From: Compostimonas suwonensis
Lineage (GTDB): Bacteria > Actinomycetota > Actinomycetes > Actinomycetales > Microbacteriaceae
Assembly: GCF_002797855.1 (NCBI RefSeq)
Contig: NZ_PGFB01000005.1
Span: 124,001-188,000, forward strand
Direction of reading: 5' to 3'
DNA length: 64,000 nucleotides
Shown here in pieces: positions 56,497 to 64,000 of the stretch. The notes beneath the pieces are model-generated. The model was not told the origin of the DNA. It made no database searches and was given only the letters and a program-made list of their open reading frames with translations. Each line of letters begins with the position of its first letter. The stretch's first letter is position 1. Made by a program: the position numbers and the translations under genes.

Positions 56497-57753
56497 TTAA
56501 CGGTTGATGCGCGCGGTGTTACGTGCGGCAAGACTCTGGAGCCAGGTGTCGAAATGGTCGATGGCCGCGTCCTCGGCGAGCACCGCCTCCCGATACCGCT
56601 TGCCCGCGGCACCCAGCCGAGCCGCCCGCTCCGAGTCCGCGCCGAGGGAGACGGCCACCGCGACGAGCGCCGCCGGATCCTCGGCGTCGATCCTCAGACC
56701 GCCCTCCGACGCCTCGATCTCGCCCGCCGTGACGCTCTGCGCGTCGGTCGCCGCGACGACCGGCAGGCCGGTGCTGAAATACGAGGTGAGCTTGCTCGGC
56801 ACGGCCATCTCGGCCACCCCCGCCTTCTCGTTGACGAGGAGCACGTCGGCGCTCGCCATCACCCGCTGGTACTCCCCCTCGGGCAGCGGGTCGATGAACT
56901 GGATGCGCTCGACACCCGCGGCGAGGCGCCCGAGCTGCTCGCGCTGGCTGCCGCCGCCGAGCAGCACGAAGCGCACGGGGGCGCCGTCGCGATCGGCGAG
57001 CCTCGCGGCATCCACGACGTTCTCGAGCGCCTGCTTGGTGCCCTGGTTGCCCGCGTGCAGCACGATGACCTCGTTCTCGCCCCAGCCGAGCCGAGCGCGC
57101 TCCGCCGTGCGATCGACCTCGGGCGACGGCGGCAGGTGCGTCCAGTTGCGGATGACCTCGACGCGGTCGCCGGGCACCGAGAGCCGCTTCACGAGATAGT
57201 CCTTGAAGCGCGTGTGGATGACCGCGACACCGGTGGCCGAGCGGGCCGTCCAGCGTTCGGTGGCCCCGAGGATGCCCGCGACGCGCGAGCCGCCCGCACC
57301 GGTCTCCACGATCCCGAGGCTGTAGATGTCCTGGATCCACACGGCGCTCGCGGGGCGCCGAAAGCCCCAGCGCACCCGCAGCATGGCGATCGCGCTCGAG
57401 ATGAGCGCCGGCGAGACCAGGATCACGACGTCGGGCTTCTCCCAGCGCGCAAAGAGCGTGCGCACTCCGAAGGTCACCTCGGAGAACAGACGCCGGATGC
57501 CGCTGGGCCGAGCCGGCACGTAGTGCAGCACGCGCGTCAGCGGCACGTCATTGTGAAGTTCTTGTTTCGTCCATCCGCCGTACCCGTCTGCGATCTTCCA
57601 ATCCGGATAATGTGGATGAGCGCTGATGGCTCGAATCCGATGACCGCGCTGGTGCAGTCCACGCGCCAGAGACGTCGTGTAGGGCGCGATGCCGGTGGGC
57701 TCCGGGGCGAAGTTGAGCCCCAGTATTGTGATTCGTGCAGGAGAGTGGGCCAC
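56497..57753 (-). CDS. glycosyltransferase family 4 (WcaI-like)
   Basis: 418 residues, GT-B fold. The N-terminus ITILGLNFAPEPTGIAPYTTSLARGL, followed by ISAHPHYPDWKI, is typical of WcaI, the fucosyltransferase-type enzyme of colanic acid loci. The C-terminal nucleotide-sugar domain has VLHAGNQGTKQALENVVDAA, FVLLGGGSQRE and VPSKLTSYFSTGLPVVAA. The GTG start has no ribosome site, but TAGTGT lies 6 bases before it. Divergent from the wcaF-like unit. With gmd and fcl downstream, transfer of fucose is a reasonable guess. Confidence 0.9.
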   Translation of the reverse strand: MAHSPARITILGLNFAPEPTGIAPYTTSLARGLHQRGHRIRAISAHPHYPDWKIADGYGGWTKQELHNDVPLTRVLHYVPARPSGIRRLFSEVTFGVRTLFARWEKPDVVILVSPALISSAIAMLRVRWGFRRPASAVWIQDIYSLGIVETGAGGSRVAGILGATERWTARSATGVAVIHTRFKDYLVKRLSVPGDRVEVIRNWTHLPPSPEVDRTAERARLGWGENEVIVLHAGNQGTKQALENVVDAARLADRDGAPVRFVLLGGGSQREQLGRLAAGVERIQFIDPLPEGEYQRVMASADVLLVNEKAGVAEMAVPSKLTSYFSTGLPVVAATDAQSVTAGEIEASEGGLRIDAEDPAALVAVAVSLGADSERAARLGAAGKRYREAVLAEDAAIDHFDTWLQSLAARNTARINR

Positions 57754-57759
57754 AGCGGC

Positions 57760-57765
57760 ACACTA
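57760..57765 (-). promoter_or_regulatory. candidate -10 box for a leaderless glycosyltransferase transcript
   Basis: On the minus strand TAGTGT lies 6 bases before the GTG at 57753, with no Shine-Dalgarno sequence between. Confidence 0.4.
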
Positions 57766-57821
57766 GCGGAATCGCGTTTCAAGATTGTGACGCTGGTCAA
57801 GGCTGAGGGGGGCCTCCGACG

Positions 57822-58415
57822 ATGAACGAGTCAGAGCAGGAGACGATCCCGATCGTCTCGCTGAAGAACGCACCCGGCGAGCGAGCGGCGTGGGATCGCC
57901 CGCGCGGCGTCGTCTACCTCTGGGCGATCATCGAGTTGCTCTTCGTCACCAATGCCTGGCAGATCAGCTCGTCGCTACGTGTGCGGATGCTCCGGCTGTT
58001 CGGCGCGGAGATCGGCTCGGGCGTGACCTTCCGCCCGCGCACCCGCGTGAAGTTCCCGTGGAAGCTGCACATCGGCGACGACTGCTGGATCGGCGAAGGC
58101 GTCTGGTTCCACAACCAAGACCACATCTGGGTCGGCCGCGACGTCGTGCTCTCACAGGAGACGATGCTCACGACCGGTAGCCACGCCCACCGCACCGACA
58201 TGGCGCTCATCACCAAGCCGATCCGCATCGAGGACGGCGCCTGGGTCACCTCGCGCTGCATAGTGCTCGGCGGCGTAACGATCGGCCGTTCGGCCCTCGT
58301 CGGCCCCCTCACGGTCGTGCGCACGGATGTCGCGCCCAACACGGTCATCGGCCAGGCCGACCCCGTCGTGCGCGGCGAGCGTTTCCGCCGCAGCCCTCTC
58401 CGTCAGGAGCGCTGA
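57822..58415 (+). CDS. WcaF-like left-handed beta-helix acetyltransferase
   Basis: 197 residues. An N-terminal hydrophobic helix (VVYLWAIIELLFVTNAW) precedes hexapeptide repeats forming a left-handed beta-helix: IGSGVTFRPRTRVKFPWKL, HIGDDCWIGEGVWF, VVLSQETMLTTGSH. The trimer catalytic His is probably in GSHAHRTD. The protein should acetylate a sugar of the exopolysaccharide using acetyl-CoA. It has a GAGGGGGG ribosome site and is followed after 1 base by the next glycosyltransferase. Confidence 0.9.
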   Translation: MNESEQETIPIVSLKNAPGERAAWDRPRGVVYLWAIIELLFVTNAWQISSSLRVRMLRLFGAEIGSGVTFRPRTRVKFPWKLHIGDDCWIGEGVWFHNQDHIWVGRDVVLSQETMLTTGSHAHRTDMALITKPIRIEDGAWVTSRCIVLGGVTIGRSALVGPLTVVRTDVAPNTVIGQADPVVRGERFRRSPLRQER

Positions 58416-58416
58416 G

Positions 58417-59559
58417 GTGCGCATCCTGCACGTCGCCACCCTCGTGACACCTGACGGCGCATACGGAGGGCCGATCCGCGTCGCGGAGAACCAGCTGCGC
58501 GAGCTGTCGAGCCGCGGCCACGAGGTCGAGCTCATCGCAGGCCACCGAGGTTTCGACACGGTTCCCACCGAGGTCGGCGGGGTGCTCGCCTCGCTCTTCC
58601 CCGTCTCGCGCATCGTGCCCAAGACGGGCTTCGCCGGGCTCACCTCGCGTCGGCTGCAGGCGCATCTCAGACGACGGTTCGCCGAGGCGGACGTCGTGCA
58701 CGTGCACCTCGCACGAGATCTGATCACCCTGCCCGCCGCACGGGCCGCGGTGCGCGCCGGCGTGCCCCTCGTCGTGCAGACGCACGGCATGATCGACGAG
58801 TCGGCCAACCCTCTCGCCGGGCCGCTCGACGCCCTCATGACCCGATCGGTGCTCGCGAACGCCCGAGTGCTCACCCTGACCGGCGAGGAGGAACAAAGCC
58901 TCGTCTCCGTCGCGCGCAGGCCGCTCGACATCACGCGCATCCCCAACGGCGTGCCCACACAGGGACTGCCCGCCTCCTCCGACGATTCGCGCGAGGTGCT
59001 GTTCCTCGCTCGCCTGCACGCTCGCAAGAGGCCAGCTGTCTTCGTCGAGATGGCGCAGCGGCTGCTCGCCGAGGGCGTCGACGCGAGCTTCGTGCTCGTC
59101 GGGCCGGACGAGGGCGAAGGCCGTGCCGTCCGCGAGGCCATCCTGGCCGCGGGACTCGGCGACCGCGTGCGCTGGGAGGGCCCTCTCGCGCCATCGCAGA
59201 CCCTCGAACGACTCGCGCGCTGTGCGGTCTACGTGCTCCCCTCGGTCAACGAGATCGTGCCCATGTCGGTGCTCGAGGCGATGTCGCTCGGCCGCCCCGT
59301 CGTCATCACGCAGAGCAATGGGCTCGCTGAGCCCTTGCGTGAGGCTGAGGCCGCTCTCGTCGTCGACGAGTCCGTCGAACAGCTCACGGACGCCGTGCGC
59401 AGCCTCCTGGCCGACGTGGCTCTCCGCCGCCGCCTGGGTCGCAACGGCCGAGCCCTCACCGACACGACCTACGGCATCCCCGCGGTGGGGGCGCAGCTCG
59501 AGTCGATCTACGAAGGACTCGCGCGCCGCGATGTTTTACCCGCAAAGCAGACCAATTGA
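58417..59559 (+). CDS. glycosyltransferase family 4 (GT-B)
   Basis: 380 residues, GTG start with AGGAG 8 bases upstream. The N-terminus RILHVATLVTPDGAYGGPIRVAENQLRELSSRGHEVELI is a standard GT4 acceptor domain. The C-terminal donor domain has RIPNGVP, EVLFLARLHARKRPAVFVEMA and the E-x7-E motif in VNEIVPMSVLEAMSLGRPVV. It is cytoplasmic and membrane-associated. The sugar transferred is not predictable. Confidence 0.9.
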   Translation: MRILHVATLVTPDGAYGGPIRVAENQLRELSSRGHEVELIAGHRGFDTVPTEVGGVLASLFPVSRIVPKTGFAGLTSRRLQAHLRRRFAEADVVHVHLARDLITLPAARAAVRAGVPLVVQTHGMIDESANPLAGPLDALMTRSVLANARVLTLTGEEEQSLVSVARRPLDITRIPNGVPTQGLPASSDDSREVLFLARLHARKRPAVFVEMAQRLLAEGVDASFVLVGPDEGEGRAVREAILAAGLGDRVRWEGPLAPSQTLERLARCAVYVLPSVNEIVPMSVLEAMSLGRPVVITQSNGLAEPLREAEAALVVDESVEQLTDAVRSLLADVALRRRLGRNGRALTDTTYGIPAVGAQLESIYEGLARRDVLPAKQTN

Positions 59560-59575
59560 AGGAGAGACCCGGAGC

Positions 59576-60760
59576 ATGACTCGACCGGAAAGCACGACGA
59601 TCGCCTTCGTCCAACCGTTCGTCCCCTCGTACCGACGAGGACTGTTCGACGCGATCGGACGCGGGCTCTCGTCCGAGGGTCTCGACCTCGAGGTCTGGCA
59701 CGATCAGCCCAAGGGCATCGTCGCCTCGCGCAGGAACGCCATCACGGGCCCGTGGAGCGTGCCGATCAAGCAGCACAGGCTCACGGTGCGCAGGCGGAAC
59801 GTCACCTTCCGCAACATCGGAGGCCGCGCTCGCCAGGTGAAGGCTGTCGTCGCGGGTCTTGCGAGCTCTAACCTCGAGACCTATCGTCTGGCGCTGGACC
59901 CCTCGGTCAACCTGATGCTCTGGGGTCACGGACGCAACTTCACGGCCGGCAACAATTCGGTCGACGAGCGGCTCGAGAACTGGCTCATCGGCCGCTCGAC
60001 ACACGTCTTCACCTACACGGACCGCGGAGCCCAGCACCTGGCGGCCTCCGGTGTGCCCGTCGAGAAGATCTCGGTGGTCCGCAACAGCACCGACACCGTC
60101 GCGCTCCGGGCAGCACAGGCCTCGGTCGAGCCGGGCTTCGCGGCCACGACGGCGAGCGAGCTCTCCCTCACGCCCGGGCAGGTCGGCCTCTTCGTCGGCG
60201 CGTTCGACGAGCCCAAGCGTCTGCCCTTCCTCTTCGCCGCGGCGGACAGGATCCACGAGAGGCTCCCGGGCTTCACGCTCGTGCTCGCGGGTGCCGGTCC
60301 ACTCGACGACTACGTGCGGGATGAGACGGCGAAGCGCCCGTACACCCGTCTCGTCGGGCGCCTGGAGCTCCCCGAGCTCGGTCGGATGTCGACCGTCGTC
60401 GACGTCATCCTCATGCCCGGGCGCGTCGGCCTCGTCGCGGTGGACGCCCTCGCCCTCGGCGTGCCGCTCGCGACCACACGCTACCCCTTCCACGCGCCCG
60501 AGGTCGACTACCTGAACGACGACAACGCGATCTGGACCGACGACTCCCTCGAGGCCTACGCGGAGGGCGTCATCGACGTCCTCGCACGCCCCGACCGTCT
60601 CGGGGAGCTCAAGACGACCGCGAGGCGCGACGGAGACGGATTCTCAGCCGAGCAGAGCGCCCAGGTCTTCGTCGACGGCATCCTCTCGGGCCTTCGCGAG
60701 GGCGGGTCGCACGCGTCGTCGTCGAAGCGCGCCGGTAGCAGCGAGGCGCAGACCCGATGA
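59576..60760 (+). CDS. glycosyltransferase, GT4-like
   Basis: 394 residues, ATG at 59576 with GAAGGAG 11 bases upstream. The N-terminal half (IAFVQPFVPSYRRGLFDAIGR, then LMLWGHGRNFTAGN and HVFTYTDRGAQHLAASGVP) resembles GT-B transferases acting on lipid-linked intermediates. The C-terminal half has GLFVGAFDEPKRLPFLFAAAD and LVLAGAGPLDDYV. The usual E-x7-E is replaced by PGRVGLVAVDALALGVPLA. It overlaps the next gene by 4 bases. Confidence 0.85.
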   Translation: MTRPESTTIAFVQPFVPSYRRGLFDAIGRGLSSEGLDLEVWHDQPKGIVASRRNAITGPWSVPIKQHRLTVRRRNVTFRNIGGRARQVKAVVAGLASSNLETYRLALDPSVNLMLWGHGRNFTAGNNSVDERLENWLIGRSTHVFTYTDRGAQHLAASGVPVEKISVVRNSTDTVALRAAQASVEPGFAATTASELSLTPGQVGLFVGAFDEPKRLPFLFAAADRIHERLPGFTLVLAGAGPLDDYVRDETAKRPYTRLVGRLELPELGRMSTVVDVILMPGRVGLVAVDALALGVPLATTRYPFHAPEVDYLNDDNAIWTDDSLEAYAEGVIDVLARPDRLGELKTTARRDGDGFSAEQSAQVFVDGILSGLREGGSHASSSKRAGSSEAQTR

Positions 60761-61776
60761 CACAGGTCGGTCTGGTGAGCGTGATCGTGCCGGTCCACAA
60801 CGCCGAGGGCTATCTCGCCCACGCCCACGCGCAGCTCGCGCCCCTGTCGGGCCCGTCCGTCGAGTTCATCATCATCGACGACCACTCCACCGACGGAACA
60901 AGCGCGGGCATCTCGTCGTGGGCCTTCGGCGACAGCGGGGTCACGATCGCGAGCTCCTCGCAGCGCGGCGTCGCGCACACCCGCAATGAGGCCGTGGCCC
61001 TCGCCTCGGGCGAGTATCTGTGGTTCGCCGACTGCGACGACGAGTGGTCGGGCGACATCGTCCGGAAGCTGCACGCGCGCGCCGTCGCCGATGACGCCGA
61101 CATCGTCGTCTGTAACGCACAGAAGGTGCTCGACGACGGCACCCCGCTCGAGGCGATCGTCGACGCCCCTGGCGACACCACGATCACCGGTGCGGAGTCC
61201 CTCGGGCGGCTGCTGCGCGGAGAGATCCAGGGTCACCTCTGGAACAAGCTCTTCCGCCGCTCGCTGTTCACCGACGCCGTCTTCCCGGCGACCCGCGCGC
61301 ACTCCGACCTGGGCGGCATGTTCTCCCTGCTGACCCGGGCTCGACGCGTCTCCCTGCTGAACGCGTCGCTTTACACCTACAAGATCCACGCCGGCTCGAT
61401 CCTCAACCAACGTCAGTACCGCTGGGAAGACCTCGAGGACTGCCTGGCGCTCGCCGAGAAATCCGTCGGCAGCACCGACGCGAGTCTCAAGGCCGACCTG
61501 CGGCGCTTCCGCTATCGCAACGTCGTCATCCCTCTGCAGAACGAGTCGATCCGGCGTGAGGGCTGGGGTGACGCGGCGGAGATCGACCGGGTGCGCCGAC
61601 GTAACCGGAGACGCGTGAGCGTGAGCGACGTTGCGCAGCTGTCCACGCACGGCGAGGCCGCCGTGGCCGCGCGGGCTGCCCTCATCGCCTGGGCACCGTC
61701 GGTCTACCGCCTCATCTACCGCCGCCACCGGCAGCGCCGGTGGAGCGGTGTGGATGCTGCGAACGCCTCAACCTGA
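60757..61776 (+). CDS. glycosyltransferase family 2
   Basis: 339 residues, GT-A fold. LVSVIVPVHNAEGYL and EFIIIDDHSTDGT bind the nucleotide. The metal-binding motif is FADCDDEW and the acceptor region HLWNKLFRRSLF. The C-terminus is very basic (RRRNRRRVS, RHRQRRW), which may hold it at the membrane. Its ATG overlaps the previous stop (ATGA). It is the last gene of the plus-strand unit and is convergent with the pyruvyl-transferase-like gene. Confidence 0.92.
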   Translation: MTQVGLVSVIVPVHNAEGYLAHAHAQLAPLSGPSVEFIIIDDHSTDGTSAGISSWAFGDSGVTIASSSQRGVAHTRNEAVALASGEYLWFADCDDEWSGDIVRKLHARAVADDADIVVCNAQKVLDDGTPLEAIVDAPGDTTITGAESLGRLLRGEIQGHLWNKLFRRSLFTDAVFPATRAHSDLGGMFSLLTRARRVSLLNASLYTYKIHAGSILNQRQYRWEDLEDCLALAEKSVGSTDASLKADLRRFRYRNVVIPLQNESIRREGWGDAAEIDRVRRRNRRRVSVSDVAQLSTHGEAAVAARAALIAWAPSVYRLIYRRHRQRRWSGVDAANAST

Positions 61777-61820
61777 GTCGACTGCCTCGACCGGGCCGGC
61801 CGTAATCGAGGTAGAACCCG

Positions 61821-62894
61821 TCAGGCCTTGACGATGAGTGTGGCGAGCCGCTGCACCTCGGAGTCGAGCCGGGTGTGAGCATCTGCGAGACGGAGGCTCA
61901 CCTCGTCGTGCCGCGTCTCCTGGAAGCGCAGGAACTCGACGACCGTCTCGGCCGTCGCCTGCTCGGCGTCGAGCGAGACCTCCGTGAGACCGACGGTCGC
62001 GAAGTGGTCGGCGACCTTCGGCTTGGGCTTGCGCGCGATCTCCACGGGGACGGCTCCGGCCTGAGCGGAGAGGATGAGCACGTGCAGCCGGTCGCTCACG
62101 ACGAGGGCGCACTCCTCGTAGAGTGCGCGGATGGCCAGCTCTTGCTCCGCATCGCCCCGCGAGCCCCACGGGAGATAGCGTGCCACGCCCTCGCCGAAGC
62201 TCTCCGCGAGTTCGCGTGAACGCTCCTCGTCTTCGTCGACCTGGCTCATCGCGACGATCTCATAGTCTCCGGATGCCGCGAACTCCGCGATCCCAGCAAA
62301 CCACGCCTCATCGGGGAACGCGCGCTTGCCCCGCATGCTCACGAGGATGGTCCGGCGCTCGGACGCCGGTCTGCCCGGGACGCGCGGCTCGCCGAAGGCC
62401 GTGTCGGGCACGAGCTTGCCGACGCGCATCTTCGCCAGGCTCGCGGCATCCCGCCACAGCACGACCTGCGAGAGACGGCACGAGAGACGGTAGAACCACG
62501 CCGTCAGCGCATGGTAATCGCCCACCGCCCGGGGAGGGCGCACGATCACGCCGCCGCGGATGCGGACGATGAGGGCCATAAGAAGGAACACGGCCTCCGA
62601 CTTGAGGTGCTCCTTGCCGAGCGGCACCTCCCCCGGATCGAAGACGAGGGCACGCGGGCCCGGCCCGAAGAGCAGCTTCCGCAGCCAGAGCTTGCGCTGG
62701 CCGGCGTTGTAGGGGATCTCGCCGTCCCTGAGTCCGATCTGCTCCACCCAGCCCGGGGTGGTCCGGCCCAGATAGGCGTGGATCGTGCCCGTGCCGCGCA
62801 CCCACTCGAGTACTCTCCGGCGGATGACCGCGTCGCCGAGGTTTCCGCTCACTCCGGTGAGCACGATGAAGACGTTCGTCGGTTTGTCAGACAC
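61821..62894 (-). CDS. polysaccharide pyruvyl transferase family protein (WcaK/CsaB-like)
   Basis: 357 residues, GTG start with GAAAGGA 8 bases upstream. The family adds ketal-linked pyruvate from phosphoenolpyruvate to polysaccharide. Visible landmarks are VSGNLGDAVIRRRVLEWV, VIVRPPRAVGDYHALT, TILVSMRGKRAFPDEAWF and LYEECALVVSDRLHVLILSAQAG; the C-terminal DRLH motif is the best conserved of the family. A C-terminal helical tail (about 320-357) follows. It probably forms a unit with the FrhB-like gene just upstream. Confidence 0.85.
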   Translation of the reverse strand: MSDKPTNVFIVLTGVSGNLGDAVIRRRVLEWVRGTGTIHAYLGRTTPGWVEQIGLRDGEIPYNAGQRKLWLRKLLFGPGPRALVFDPGEVPLGKEHLKSEAVFLLMALIVRIRGGVIVRPPRAVGDYHALTAWFYRLSCRLSQVVLWRDAASLAKMRVGKLVPDTAFGEPRVPGRPASERRTILVSMRGKRAFPDEAWFAGIAEFAASGDYEIVAMSQVDEDEERSRELAESFGEGVARYLPWGSRGDAEQELAIRALYEECALVVSDRLHVLILSAQAGAVPVEIARKPKPKVADHFATVGLTEVSLDAEQATAETVVEFLRFQETRHDEVSLRLADAHTRLDSEVQRLATLIVKA

Positions 62895-62958
62895 CCGACA
62901 TTCCTTTCTAGTTGGCGTTGCAGCCAGAGACGGTGGTGGTGGTGCGAGCGACGACGGA

Positions 62959-64000
62959 TCAGTTCGAGCGGCGGACTCGCCGCACGACCTTCCAGAACTC
63001 GCGCTGAGCCTTGTTGCGCACCCTCGTGGTGAAGGTCATCTTCGTCGACTGCTGGTACGAATCGATGAGCGGCTTGATCGCATTGATGTAGACGCCGAGG
63101 TCGTTCTGCTCCTTCGCCGCGAGGAACATGTCGTGGCTCTTCGCCGAGATCTCACGACGGCGGCGGATCAGGGCCACCCGTTCGGCGTCGACGTGGCCGT
63201 AGCCTGGGGCGACGCGCTTGCGCGGGGTCCAGCGGCCGGCCTTCTCGTCGTCGGCGAGCCGCACAGCGAGGCCCTCGCGACGGTGGCGGAAGTTGCCGCC
63301 CTGGGTTTTCGCGACCGTGTCGATGTCCAGGATGTCCACGTCGATCTCGCCGCGCTCGAGTCCTTCGCGCACGATCTCGTCGATGACGACGTTGCGGGTG
63401 ATGACGACGTTCGTCCCGCGCCAGTCGATCTCGTACTTCGACAGCCATGCGTCGCCGAAGACGACATCCGCCGTCTCCGCGAAGATGTCGTCGCAGTAGT
63501 TGCAGGCCTCGAGCTGGAAGACGGCGTGACCCCAGCTGCCGCCGACGAGCGAGAGCGTCTGCTTCTCGCTCCACTCGTCGGTGCGGCGATCCTGCGCGCC
63601 GAACTTGTACTGGCGCGAGGTCAGCTCGGGATCCTTGATCCGGAAGTCGACGTTCTCCACTTCTTCGGGCGGAATGCCGAGCTGCCACGCGAACGACTCC
63701 GCGTACGACATCGACTTCATGTGGCCGCAGACGATGCCCACGAAGTAGGCGATCTGCTCGGCGAGCACCTCGTCCTCCTTGACCACGAGACGGATGCTGC
63801 GGATGGCGCAGGGCACGCCGACGAACGCGTAGCGCTTGCCGTTGCCCCGCACACCGCGAAGGGTGTCGGCGAAGCTCGCCGGGTAGTACTGCGATTTGCG
63901 GCGCCCCATGAGCTCGTCCACCGAGTGCGAGACGACGTAGCCGAACATGGGCGACTCGGTCGAGCCCACGTGGATAACGCCATCGACCTCGCCCCTGAGG
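62959..64000 (-). CDS. FrhB-like (coenzyme F420 hydrogenase beta subunit family) protein, 5' end outside window
   Basis: 347 codons visible; the frame is open to the window end, so the N-terminus is missing. Conserved parts are RYAFVGVPCAIRSIRLVV, FVGIVCGHMKSMSYAESF, and the cysteine cluster CNYCDDIFAETADVVFGDAW, which suggest iron-sulfur and flavin binding as in FrhB/FdhB proteins. In exopolysaccharide loci such genes often stand beside pyruvyl-transferase-like genes, as here, and may act in redox tailoring of a sugar rather than in F420 metabolism. No F420 biosynthesis genes are in view. Confidence 0.85.
   Translation of the reverse strand, partial: LRGEVDGVIHVGSTESPMFGYVVSHSVDELMGRRKSQYYPASFADTLRGVRGNGKRYAFVGVPCAIRSIRLVVKEDEVLAEQIAYFVGIVCGHMKSMSYAESFAWQLGIPPEEVENVDFRIKDPELTSRQYKFGAQDRRTDEWSEKQTLSLVGGSWGHAVFQLEACNYCDDIFAETADVVFGDAWLSKYEIDWRGTNVVITRNVVIDEIVREGLERGEIDVDILDIDTVAKTQGGNFRHRREGLAVRLADDEKAGRWTPRKRVAPGYGHVDAERVALIRRRREISAKSHDMFLAAKEQNDLGVYINAIKPLIDSYQQSTKMTFTTRVRNKAQREFWKVVRRVRRSN

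Overview
The window is high-GC DNA in which almost every gene uses G/C-ending codons and GTG starts are common. Two things point to an actinobacterium, most likely a member of the Microbacteriaceae: the ridA / DUF4177 / class A PBP / metallophosphoesterase neighbourhood, and the abundance of cell-wall-anchored proteins. The family-level assignment is inference. No phage, insertion sequence, CRISPR array or rRNA was recognised. One tRNA (Pro, CGG) is present.

Layout. 1-7.0 kb is housekeeping: the end of acetyl-CoA synthetase, a low-GC secreted peptidoglycan-binding protein, and the ridA-DUF4177 pair divergent from a PASTA-type class A penicillin-binding protein and a phosphoesterase. 7.0-13.3 kb is an all-minus-strand secretion block. 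It holds a surface asparaginase, a signal peptidase I, a DUF305 protein, and two adjacent exported proteins that together look like one copper amine oxidase split into its N-terminal (D2-D3) and catalytic (D4) parts. 13.8 kb is tRNA-Pro. 14.1-29.9 kb is a glycan-utilisation locus: a 2529-residue wall-anchored enzyme (beta-helix plus GH95-like module plus carbohydrate-binding domains), a ROK repressor, a LacI-type sensor without a DNA-binding domain, a CUT1 ABC importer without an ATPase gene, and a GH2 beta-mannosidase. The giant-enzyme gene and the importer operon point away from each other and start from near-identical promoter/operator segments of about 99 bp, arranged as an inverted repeat around the two regulators.

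29.9-32.7 kb holds a DoxX-family membrane protein, preceded by a DtxR/IdeR-like box and bracketed by two 77-bp palindromic elements, then a luciferase-like monooxygenase and a VanZ protein. 32.7-47.0 kb is dominated by a 4639-residue surface protein made of carboxypeptidase-regulatory-like, Ig-like and PKD domains around an SGNH esterase. It abuts the 3' stump of an MFS transporter gene. 47.4-50.3 kb holds small cell-envelope and unknown genes. 50.4-64.0 kb is an exopolysaccharide locus: an LPSTG surface protein, DUF4012 protein, UDP-glucose dehydrogenase, GDP-fucose synthesis (gmd, fcl), four glycosyltransferases, a WcaF-like acetyltransferase, a pyruvyl-transferase-like protein and an FrhB-like protein cut by the window end.

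Most promising for novelty are the split, active-site-altered copper amine oxidase with its DUF305 neighbour, the duplicated inverted operator system with a HTH-less LacI sensor, the two giant surface proteins, and the 77-bp palindromes around doxX. Domain calls are from reading the sequence; no database search was run.
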